A stretch of DNA of 64,000 nt, from assembly GCA_963854735.1 (NCBI GenBank), contig OY978103.1, positions 1,240,001 to 1,304,000 of the forward strand, read 5' to 3'. This document shows positions 22,026 through 33,118 of this stretch, one piece after another; the first letter of the stretch is position 1, and each line of letters starts with the position of its first letter. Under the pieces are notes generated by a model. The model was not told where the DNA came from, ran no database searches, and saw nothing but the letters and a program-made list of their open reading frames with translations. Origin of the DNA: Marvania coccoides (Eukaryota; Chlorophyta; Trebouxiophyceae; Chlorellales; Chlorellaceae). Position numbers and translations under genes: made by a program.

Positions 22026-22225
22026 CAGCCATGACGCTGGCGAGCACGAGAAGCTGCGTGGTTGGACATAAGCTTTTCTTTTCTTTCCCTTTGTTATTCT
22101 TTTCTCTGTTTCTTCTTCAGCGGTTGGTTTTTATATATGTGGCCTCCATATGTATGTATGTATGTAATGTATGTATGTATGTATGTATGTATAACGCATA
22201 TGTATGTATGTATGTATGTATATAA
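22026..22225 (+). mobile_element. 5' head of the SINE-like element plus (TATG)n tail
   Basis: Starts GCCATGACGCTGGCGAGCACGAG and matches the 5' head of 13761..14010 through the T/C-rich section, but in the opposite orientation. The 3' module is missing; a (TATG)n microsatellite with one TGTAATG interruption (22149-22223) follows at once. The rest of 21072..22335 has no supported gene. Confidence 0.55.
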
Positions 22226-22335
22226 AAAAAAAGTGGGAGTGTAACCATTAAATAAAATTTGGGATTATAAACATCAACACAGGGATTTATCCCTAGCATA
22301 AACATAAAACATGTTTGCAGATTTCTTATACTGCC

Positions 22336-24856
22336 TCACACAGCGTCTCCATCGGCGCTGTTTCTCCTCTGCATGCTACTCCGTCTTCGATGCTCTAATT
22401 CACTCTCAGACAAATGATGCACGACTCTGTAGTGAGCTATCTCAGTCTCCAGCACCTCCTCAGATTCCAGCACGCCCTCATGGTGGCCGCTCTCCGCCTC
22501 CGGCGGAGGCAGCGGCGCCATTCCTGCCCTAACGGCCGCCTCTAGCGCAGCATCGTGCAGCAGCGGGGCAGCCTCCTCTTCTTCCATTTTGTCGAGCGCG
22601 TTCAGCGCTGGCGCGTCAAACATACGTGGCATGCCGTACTGGCGCAGCGGGATGAGCAGCATGATGGGGATGGGGAAGAAAAGTCCGCCGATGCCTGCCC
22701 ATGTAATTCCGTACACGATTCCAACGACAGTCAGCTGCATCAGGGTGAATACGGCCATGGTGCGGAAGGGAACGAGCTCCAAGTACGGTGCATGGCCTCG
22801 CTCCAATGCCAAGTATCGCCTGAAAACGAAGAAGGAGTTGAAGGAGGAGAACAGATGTTATTGGTACTCGTATAAAAAGCAAAATGTGTATACTCATCAT
22901 CACTGCTCACTTCTTGGGGTCTGTGAGCAGCAGCAGGGTGCGGTCCCACAGCTGGCTGCCCGGCAGGCTCTCGATGGCCATAAAGGCAAAGTAACCAAAC
23001 AGCACCGAGGTTGGAATGCACCGAATGGCAGGCATCACCGCCAGGCAGGCCCCCACCGCCACGCTCTGCGCCAGGTTGGACACGCGCTGCTCGCACACCC
23101 GCAGTTTCACCAGCGTTTCCGATGCCTCAGTGGTGGAGTCACAAGCAGCGGCAGCGCCACCGTTTGCACACTGCACCGCCTCTGCAGTGAAGGTTTGTTG
23201 GAGACCTGGGGGCGGCTGCTCGTGGTTGGCGAGCTCCAGCGAGCTCATATTTTTGTTGTCGACAAGTTTGCTCTCTTTATCTTTGGCACTGCGTTTGGAC
23301 TTTCCAGTCACCGCAGAGAGATTTTTGGTGTGCATGGGGGCCTGGGGAATAACTCCATTGATAGGTGGAAGTCCTGCAAGTTGTTAAATGGAAGTTTTAG
23401 TCATCAAAATATTGGCAAAAAAAGAAGCGTTGTTGCTGTTTAAAATACCTAGCAGTCCCAGCATCAGCGTCACCAGCCCCAGCAGCAGCATGTCCCAGTG
23501 GTAGGCTGGCGGGCGCACCAGGTTGAATGCTTCCTGCTGGGCCAGCTGGCTGCTGACGTTGTGGTCGAAGAAGAAAAGAGCGGCGATGATGGCGGCAGGG
23601 ATCAGCGCCCCAGCGATGTAGGCACCGCTGCAGTGAATTAAATTGCCATTATACGATAAATAATCCGCAAAATAGCAGGAAAAATTAGCCAGAATCTTCA
23701 TCAGCCACATTTCTATTTATTTATTATTCAATATATTTACCTGACGTCTCCCATCTGGTTGACCACCTTCCACGTGTCTTTGACATCCCACGTGTTGGGG
23801 GAGCTCACTCGGGAAGGAATGCCCGCAATGGGGGTGCTCACAGCGTAGCTCAGCCCCGCCCATGCCACCACCAATAGCGGCACCCCGTAATCAGCCGCTA
23901 TGGCACGGGAGATCGAGTTTAAGAACCTCCAGTGCCTAGCCGTGCGCACCAGAAGTCCTGTGAGTACCACCCCAAACGCGAGGGTGACTGCCCACAGTCC
24001 GTTGACTGTGCGCCAGGAGGAAAGTCCGCCGCCTGCAGGCAAGTGAAACTCCTCTGTCACGCCCTTGACGGCCTGCGTTTCGTCAGTTTGGTTGGTTTAT
24101 TTGAGAAGAGGAAATAAAAGGACAGATTGAAGTACTAGGTATGGACGAATTAATAATAAAACATTCAGAATAGGAGAGTGAAAGTGAAGATCATTGAAGA
24201 AAGGTGCCGTATGAATCAAATAAAATATACAATTTACCTGCTGCATGAAGAGAACGGCGATCAGGGCGCCAAACGACTCGCCAGCGAAGCGAGTGAATCT
24301 GTTGATGTAGTTACAAGCATTCGTTCCAGCCAGCACTATGAGCATCAGCGCCGCCCACACGCACGCCCAGGCAGCCCAAGCTAGAAATAACTCGGGGCCC
24401 AAATCTTTGCGATCTTTGGCGAAATCAAACATGTACTTGTATATCAACACCAGCGGCTCAGCCACGCCTACAATCAACAGCGGCTGCCCGCCAATGACTG
24501 CTTGGACGACGCCGCCGATTGCGGTTGAGGCCAAGACGTGCACCACGTTCAACACCCCCCCGGTTTCGTTCTCGAGCTGCACGCCAAAGGCCAGGGCGGG
24601 GAGGGCGGAGGCGAGAAAGATGTAGGTGGCTGCTGCGAGCACTCTGCGATTGGGAGAGGAGGTAGAAAGAGGTGAGGAAGAGTTATTTTGCTCATGAAAT
24701 TTGTCGGTTCTGGTGAGGGGAGCCGTCTTCTCACCGCAGCTTGTCGCGACGGACATCCCGCCAGTCATCGCCATAGCACGCGAGTCTGTTTTTGAGGTCG
24801 GCGACAACCCCTCTCCCAGTTGAGGCCAGCAAACGCAGCACCGGAGGCGGGCCCAT
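22336..24856 (-). CDS. SLC4/BOR-family anion (borate or bicarbonate) transporter
   Basis: Six exons (24856..24735, 24643..24238, 24072..23741, 23627..23449, 23373..22911, 22819..22336), all GT-AG with matching phases, give 661 residues. The protein follows plant BOR1 throughout: N-terminal [14 protein letters not shown], then [102 protein letters not shown], and [20 protein letters not shown]. About ten or more membrane segments are expected. Between TM regions an extra soluble insert ([23 protein letters not shown] to about ASETLVKLR) enlarges an internal loop. Borate and bicarbonate transporters cannot be told apart from sequence here; the closer similarity is to plant borate exporters. Confidence 0.93.
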
Positions 24857-25420
24857 GGTGATGCTGAGACTGGCCGTTCGTTTGCACCCCGCAGTTTTGA
24901 TGTTGACGCGATTAATATATCAGGCATGCGACGTTGTTGAAGTGACGGAACGCGCTCTGTTCGTTTTACTTTTTGAAAGTAGATTCAATTTATGTTAATC
25001 TTTGTTCGTGCAAAGTAATCGTCTTTTTCGAATGTGAAAAGCCTGTTTTCGTATGTATTTGAACTGCTTGCAGAATACGAGTGATCGATCGTTGAGTCAC
25101 CCACTCAGGCGCCCCCCTGTGAGAGTGCAGGTGTGAGACACACCAGCGAGCTCTAAACGCGTTTGTCTAAGCGTCATTAATTTAAAAAAAATGCCTGTAT
25201 GCTGTTGGAGAGGCCCTTGGACCCCCCCAGGACCACACATCTCAAAACTTTTTTTGGTTCACCGACTTTGAAATTGTACTTCACAGTAAGTAATCAAATA
25301 ATAACGGGGTTAACTGACAGATAAATAACCATAGAAGCACGAACAGAAACCTATTGTATATCATACCCACATACTAGGAAATAATTCTCGTTCGCTCAAA
25401 ACTCGCCATCCGCTCAAATA
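24857..25420. other. Intergenic region
   Basis: Upstream region of the BOR-like transporter and 3' side of the ankyrin gene. No gene or clear repeat was seen. Confidence 0.5.
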
Positions 25421-28400
25421 TCATTCTTGCAGCCATGGCTGCATGCGAAGCACATCATCGATGCCGTCTGCGTCTGCCATCGGCACCATCGGTGCAGCTG
25501 CAGCAGTCGGCTGGTGGTGGGGGTGGGGGTGCAGCATCCCTCCACCGCTGCCGCTGCTGCCGTGCGAAAACGGAATTCCCATTGACACCGGAGGCATTCC
25601 TGGGACAAACAATGAAGGAGGAGCGCTGCTTGGAGGCGGCGCCAGCCCCGACCCTGGGCGAGGCACTCCTGCGTGCTGCGCCCCGGGGGGCAGGCTCCAG
25701 TCGATCCCAGTGATGGGCGATGCCGACAATTGCGGCAGATCGATGCCAAACAGAGGGACAAAGCCCTCCATGGACGACAGACCACCCTGCTGGCGGGGAG
25801 GGATGGCCTGCGGGAGGTGGGGGGTGTAGGGAGGGGGCCGAATGGGCGCCATACGAGGCTGCTGCTGCTGCTGTGGCGGAGGAGGGCCCATTTGCTGGGG
25901 AGGAGCGTAGCCGATGCCTTGAGGGCCCATTAGGGGAGGTCCCATGCGATGAGGCATCCCGGGAGGGGCCTGGCGGTGGTGGTGCTGCAGGAGCTGCGCG
26001 GCAGCTGGCTGCACGATACGCTGCTGCTGCTGTGGCTGTGGCGCCATTTGCGTTGCTGGGGGCACGACCGGGCGGTGAGGCACCTGTTGTTGCTGCTGCT
26101 GTGCAACAAGGGCAGGTCCAGCCCATGGCCCACCGCCGACAGAGGCGGGCGAGTGAGCAGCGGCGCCGCCAGTCGGCTGCTGCTGTGGCTGGACCTGCGG
26201 ACGAACGATCGGTCGTGGGGGAGGGGGCTGCTGCCCCGCCAACGCAGCTGCGTAGGGACCCGACGGCTTGACCGGCTGCTGCTGCAGAGAAGCTGCAGGC
26301 ACAGAAGCGGCGGCGGACGCGGAGGGGTGCCCATGGGCACCTGCGTACCGAGCTGCTGCCCCCGCTCCGCTGCCAAGAAAAACTGGCATGGCGGGAGCAG
26401 ACGCCAGTCCCTCTGAGGCCGTGCGCCCAGGCCCAGACACTGGCTTGGGGTGGTGTGTGAACCTCCCATTTCCCACAGCAACCACAATGGCAACTTTGGG
26501 AGCAACAGCGCCGCTGTCGCTCGCACCGTGCTTTGAATGCGCATGATTGGCAACCGGCGCGACAGCGGCGTGGTTCCCGTTGGCAGCAGGCTTGTTGGCG
26601 TGGGCAACAGAGCGCCCTTTGCCAGCCAACGCTGCTGCACTTGCGACCAGCTGGATGGGGGCAGCCTCATCGGTAGCAGAGACTTCCTCATCAGCCTCCC
26701 ATCCGGCTTCTTCAACAGCTGCTGCTGCTGTAGCTGCCTCCTCTTCCGCAGCGGTGGCCACTTCTTCTTCTTCTTCTTCCTCAGCCTTGGCCTGCGCCTC
26801 TGCCTGCCGCTGGGCGGCCTTCTTCTGCTTCTTGGCCTCCTTTTTCTTCTTTGCCCGGTCCACTTTGGCCTGAAGAGAGAGGAATTAAACAACAAGAATG
26901 AGTCGATGAAAATAGAAAGGCCGCAAAATAACATCTGTCAATTAAATATCACTGCCACTCCTACCTTCTCCGCCTGCTCTTCTTCCAGCAGCGCAGCCAT
27001 GACCGCGTCCGCCTGCTTCTTAGCCACCTCCAGGTCCTCTGGCGTCGTCTGGGTGGCAGTGTTTGCACCGCCGCTGCCGCCGCCAATCCCTGCCGCTCCA
27101 CCGTCCGCCGCTGCCCCCTTGGCCTGCCGGCGCTGCCGCTCCTTCTCCGCTAGCCTCAGTCGCCCCTCAATGTAGCTCACTTTCAGCGTGGTCTTGCGAG
27201 ACAGCAGCTTCACGACGTCGCCATCGCCCTTCTGCCGCCACGCTCCCCCAGAGTGCACAAGCTTGAGAACGGCATCAAAATACCCACCGCTGGCCGCAGA
27301 CTGGATGGGCGCGTACCCCTTGTGGTTGCGCGCCATCAGATCGGCGCCTACAGCCACCAGCGCCTCAACCACCGCAGCCCAACCTTTGCCGGCTGCCATG
27401 TGAAGAGGGGTGTTGCCTGAGGCGTTTTCTACGTCAGTGTCGGCGCCAGACGCCAGCAGCGCCTCTGCGGCCTCCACGTGGCCGTTGGCAGAGGCGTTGT
27501 GCAGCGGCGTTGACCCATTAGAGCTTTGAGCGTCAACGTCTGCTCCTGCGTCCGCCAACGCCCGAATCACAGAAGCGTGGCCGTTGGCGGCAGCCGCATG
27601 CAGCGCGGTGCACCCTCCAGTGGCCTCCAGGTCCACCTCAGCGCCCTGCTCCAGCAGCTCCCGCACAGCCACATCCCAACCGTTGTTAGCAGCAATGTAC
27701 AGCGGCGTGCAGCCATTGGATGCAGCCGCGTCGGGAGCTGCCCCCGCCTCCAGTAGCAGCCGCATCACCTCCACGTGGTTCTGCGAGGCTGCGTTGTAGA
27801 GGGGGGTTGCCCCGCTGGCGTTGCGCACGTCAGCACTCGCTCGCTCGCCCTTCAGCAGCGCGCCGACCGCCTCTTCGTGCCCAGACAGCGCGGCTTTGTG
27901 CAGGGCGGTGTCGCCGTCGGAGGCAGGGTCATCGGCGTCCGCCGAGGCCGCCAGCAGCTGCTCAATGACGTCAGCATGATTTCCAATGGCAGCCAGGTGC
28001 AACGGCGTCCAACCGTCCATATCTTTGGCCCCAGGGTGGAGACGCTGCGTGGCCAGCAGGTGAGCGACGATGGTGGGCAGGCCTTGCGCCGCAGCCAGAT
28101 GCAGCGCTGTGCGCCGAGTGGTGCCAGAATCACGCGAGCCCAGCGAGTGGGGGGTGCCGTCTGGCTGGGCCGGCGCCATGGGCACGGCGTCCAGCAGCGC
28201 CAGCACGCACTCCACGTGGCCTCCCTCGGCCGCCAGGCGCACCGCCGACTGCGAGTTGACGTCGGTGTTGTGAACGCGAGAGGGGCCCGATGGGTGCATG
28301 CAGTGGGCGTCAATGAGGGCAGAAACGCACCCCAGGTGGCCTCCCTCGGCTGCAAAGTGCAGGGGCATGCGCTGGTTGCAGTCCTCGGCGTTGCAGTTGG

Positions 28401-31400
28401 CCTGCGCTTGCAGCAGCATCCGCACAGCAAACTCTGCGTATAAAAAAAAGTAAAGGGAAACCCAGTCAGAAACTAAATAATACAATTTAATACAATGTAT
28501 TAAAAAATACATAAAATGGCTCACCATGGCCCTCGGAGGCAGCCCAGAAGAGGGGCGTCCACCCAATCTCATCGGCAGCGTTCACAGCGCCAGGACCCAG
28601 GTCGAGGAAGCGCTGCAGAATGTCGGGAGACCCGCACCCCGCAGCCACATGCAGCGGGGTGCAACCATGCGCGTCGGGCGCGTCCGCAGCGCACCCACAA
28701 GCCAGCAGTAGCTCCGCCGCTGCCACATATTCGCCTGGGCGGCCGCGCCGCGAGGGCCCCAGCGCGTGGCCATATCCCGTGGGCACGTGGTGCAACGGGC
28801 TGCGCTGTTCCGCGTCCTTGGAGCACAGATCGAATCCAGCATCTGCCAGGAACTGAAGCGCCTCAACAAAGCCCTCGCGAGCAGCAGCGTGTGCCGGAGC
28901 CTCCTTGGCAGCCACGCACGCTTCCGGGGTGGCGGAACCGCCCAGAAGCACCACGCCAACGATCTCGGAGCACCGCCCCAGCACCGCGGCGGTGAGCAGC
29001 GCAGCAGCCGAGGCCGGCGTCAGCAGCGGCTCAGTGCGACCGTGCAGCAGCAGGAACGCCGCCAGGTCGCCCCGCTGCGCTGCAAAGTGCAGTGGGGTCC
29101 ACCCGCGGGAATCTACGGCCCCCAAACTCGCTCCAGCTCGCAGCAGCGCGTGCAGCGCCCCGACGTGGCCCTCTCTCGCAGCCAGGTGTGCCGGCCGAAG
29201 GCCGTCCCTTGCAGCCTCGGCATCGGGACTAGCCCCCGCCTCCAGCAGCATCTCCACCAGCCCCGTCAGCCCCGCTGCGGCCGCGGAGTGCAACGCGGTG
29301 TGGCCCCGTTGGTCCGCCGCATCTACCGCCGCTGCCCCAGCATTTGTCTCTAACAGCGCCTGTGCGATGCCCACGTGGCCATACGCGGCGGCTTCCTGCA
29401 GCGGCGTCATGGACAGATGGCGCTTGGCGGGGTCCCAGCCGCCTTCCAACAACACACCAACCACCTGATCGTGGCCCAGCACAGCAGCGTGGTGCAACAG
29501 AGCGTGGGCCGACAAATCATCGCCTGCAGCCTGCGCCTGACGCAGCAGCCATGCCGTCGCTTCCCACCGCCCGCACCGCACCGCCATCAACAGCGCCTGG
29601 CTCAGGTCAGCAGCTGCAGCAGCGGTGGAGGCATCAGAAGGCGTGGGGGGGTGCTTCTCGTGCTGGCGCTGCTGCAGCGCCATCAGCGGGCCCATCTTGC
29701 CCAGTCCCGCTGCGCACGCCAGGAACGACACCTGCTCGTTGAAAATGTCCCAGAAGACGGGCTCGGCGGCGGTGGCGGTGGCAAAGGCTGGATCGGCCGC
29801 AGGGTCCTCGGCCGCCAAGCACCGCAGCAGTTCCGCCACGCGTGGCGATGGAGGTAACACCACCACCGCCAAAGACCGGTCGCTGGCGTTGCCCGGCACC
29901 GTTAAGCCGCCACTGCTCTGCTCCTCTGTGCCGCCCTTCTCCGCCCCGGTGCTACTCTCGTTTCCCTCGCCACCAGCTACCGCTTTGTGTTCTTCAACTG
30001 CCACCGCCGCCGCTGCTCCGTTTGCACTTTCTTCCTCTGCCTCTGCTATGTCCCTGGGCCGTCTCATTCCGCACCCAGCACCCAACAGCATCGGCGCCAA
30101 GTGAAAGTGGCCATTTATCACAGCGCAGTCCAGAGCAGAGAACCGCAGCGCGTCCACTGCCTTTGGGTTGGCAGCCCACCGCAGCAGCACCGCCACAGCC
30201 TCAGCATGGCCCTGCGTGGCTGCCAGGTGCAGCGCTGTTGTGCCGTCACCGCCTGAGCTGTAAGGAGCAACGACCGCGTCAGGGAGGTACCCAGCGATGA
30301 GGAGGCGGTCCAGGATGTCAACGTAGCCGCGCTCGGCCGCCAAATGTGCCGCAGTCACGCCCTGCAACAAAAAATGTTTTGGAAATAATTAGCTAAGTGA
30401 GTGCATTTAAATCCTCTGCCACGTCATTTCACAAGATAATAACACGAAGATTGACAGTGAAAGTGTGAGCGATTTTTAACAATTAGCTCGCTCGATTACC
30501 TTTGGATCGTGGGCCTGGACCTGGCTACCGGCAATGACCAGGTGGGCTGCCACCGCGGCGCGCCCCTCCCGCGCGGCATAGTGCAGGGGCCGCCAACTGA
30601 AGGCATCCGCAGGGTCGATGCACGCCCCCCGCGCCCACAGCTGCTGCACCACTCCCGAGTGCCCTGCCGCCGCCGCCACGTGCAACGCAGTGCGCCCCTG
30701 CAGATCCGCAGCGTCCAGCTCAATGTCTGGACAGCGGCTCAGCCGCGCGACAGCCGCGGTGTGCCCCCCTCGTGCCGCAAAATGCATCGCTGTTGCGCCC
30801 TCGATCGTGCGAGCACTGACGTCAGCATCAGGAGAGGAAAGCAACGCCTCCATGGTGGCTACATCGCCGCCTGCCGCCGCCCAGTGCAGCGCCGTGGAGC
30901 CTTGCATGGACACAGGGAGCGGGGGCGGCGGAAGGGCGCCCGTGCTGAGCTTTCCGTCCCTTTTAGGCCACGCCGGCATCTCCACTTCGCCGTGAGAGTC
31001 GCCGCCGCCGCCCAGCGCGAAGCGCAGCAGCAGGCGGTAGTCCAGCGGCAGCCGCTTGTTCACGTCGCACCCCGCTGCCACCAGCGCAGCCACGACGTTG
31101 GGTTGCCCCGAGGCGGAGGCAACGTGAAGAGCGGTGCGCCCCAGAAGGTCTGAACGGTCGCCCAAGCTGGAGCCCAGCAGCTTTTGCAGCGTGGAAAGCA
31201 TCAATGGCGCCTCAGACAGGTCCAGGTTGGCAAGATTAGAGCGAAGATCAGCGGCATCGGCTGCACTGATAACACCGCCACCGCCGCCGTTGCTCTTTTC
31301 GCCCTCAGTTGTGGGCAGGGCCTCGTCAGAAGACAACCGGAGCCCCGTCAACATACGCTGTGAGATGTCGTGCACCAGCGTCAACGACCCCGCCAACCGC

Positions 31401-31833
31401 TGCTGCTCTTCTGCAGACCCCAACACTCCACCGCAGGCAGCTCCGCTACTTGCCGTTGCCGCCTCCTTGCCGCCGTTCGTAGAAAATGCGGCGAGTTTAC
31501 CTGATGCATGGCGCGACGGGGACCCCGCGGGGCTCCCCATCGCTAGCTTCGAGATCTGCTGCACCACTCGCGCCATCACAGCAGAAGGAGAGGTGGGTTT
31601 GTCGCCACAAATTTCACCCCTGCTGCCGTCCCCTGCCTGCCCTTCTTCCTTTTCACTTTGAGACTGCGCCACAGGCGATGGCACCGCATCCGCTGCTTCC
31701 TCCGGGCTGGCTGCGCGTTTTCGCCGCAGCCGCCGCCGCTTGCCATCAACGTCAACAGCCTCAGTTGCAAAAGGGCGCGCAGGGGTGATGATGTCAGAGT
31801 CGCTGATCTCCAGAGCTCCCTCGGAGGCTTCCC

Positions 31834-31866
<33 letters not shown>

Positions 31867-32512
31867 TTGAGGGGCAGTAAGACTGCGGCAGCGTGGGTGG
31901 GGTGGCGGAGGTGGGAGACAGAGGCTGCTGCTGCTGCTGCTGCATGAAACACTGCCCCGGAAAGGTGACTGCTGCTGCCTCTGCCGGCCTGGTGCCGAGG
32001 AAGGTTCGGTTGGAGGTCTTTGGCAGCGCCAGCGAGGCGTGAAGGGCCACCATGGCGTCGAGCTCCGATTCAAATTTGCTCGACCAGTCGCTGCCGTAGG
32101 CAACCGACAACACGGGCAGCCACGTGTGCCGCACGAAAAAGTGCCAGTCGGTCTCTGTGCCCTGTGTCGAGACATACTCCTCCTGCATTATACAATTAAA
32201 GCAATAAAGTGAGAAAGAAGAGGCGGTGGTGGAGATCAGCATTGGTGCTCTGAGTTCTTCTCGGAAAATGAGAGGGGTTCGCGCGCCACTCACGAGCACA
32301 GACGCTGCTTCCTGGGAAGATCTGGCAGCGAAGTGGCGAATAAAGTGCTCCAGCTGGCTCAAGTGGGCTGTTTGATTCCCCCTTGTGGGAACATCTCCAG
32401 GCGCCGATGCAGTGGAAACGGCTGGGGGGTCCACTGATTCGCCTACAACAGGGGCATAAAGGGTGGGACTGTGAATCTTTCGCTCCAAAGACGCCATTTT
32501 GGCAGCGAACAT
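25421..32512 (-). CDS. Giant ankyrin-repeat protein with polyQ and Pro/Gln-rich tail
   Basis: Five exons (32512..32294, 32182..30500, 30361..28525, 28433..26965, 26869..25421), GT-AG, phases consistent, give 2218 residues. The N-terminal 450 residues lack repeats but hold a short conserved-looking part (DWHFFVRHTWLPVLSVAYGSD) and two polyGln runs. Ankyrin units then run in three blocks: about four from residue 455 to 634 (GRTALHVASASGQPNVVAALVAAG), about a dozen in exon 3 with a non-repeat gap, and about a dozen in exon 4 (GNTPLHMAAGKGWAAVVEALVAVG). A Lys/Glu-rich coil follows (AKKKKEAKKQKKAAQRQAE), then about 380 residues rich in Pro, Gln, Ala and His. This architecture suggests a scaffold; no catalytic domain is visible. 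Intron 1 (32183..32293) is 111 nt and open in frame. Confidence 0.88.
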
Positions 32513-33118
32513 AGCTCAAACGCTGGTGTTCTCGCCACTTGATGAGATAAGAGAGCGCATCCGCCGCTCCAAACGCTCCAGTGTGGCGCAATAAAGTCAC
32601 TGAGCAGTTTCCGCTCGCCCCATGACGCGCTCCTCAAGAAATTTGTTAATGCACAAATGATTTTGCGAGTCCACTTACTTGGCTCTTTGCCCTGCGACAT
32701 GCCACCCCCTGATTTGAGCTACTCCACGAACCCAGATGCCAACAACAAACCGCTGTGTTCGTTTTGGGAGTTTATCTGTTCTAAAAAAAACTGTTTCGAA
32801 AATTGCTTTGAAATATGAAAGCAGCGTTTGCCTGAGCGCAAATGCGCACTCGGATATATTGAAATAAAATTTTAATGGTGGGCTGATCACTGCATATTTT
32901 GTGAAGAGCCTCGATCGGTAGGATGCGTTGAGGTTCCCACGACCACAGCAGGCTGCTTGAGTGTTGCTTCTCACATACGCTGCCTTGCATGCATTATTCT
33001 GCAATCAAAAATTATTTGGGATCACTGTATTGCCGCCCTGGGTGGCTCATTGCAGCCAATTTGAACGATTTGAAGATCAACACATTTTTAAATCTTTTTA
33101 TTTTTATACATTAAGGCC
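32513..33118. promoter_or_regulatory. Divergent intergenic region, ankyrin gene and aminodeoxychorismate synthase
   Basis: About 600 bp between two start codons on opposite strands. It must hold both promoters. No TATA box, RNA gene or repeat stood out. Confidence 0.4.

Noticed and set aside
28487..30370. Exon 3 of the ankyrin gene as an independent gene
   Set aside because: Both ends carry in-phase splice sites that continue the ankyrin array; its first Met codon is at the acceptor.
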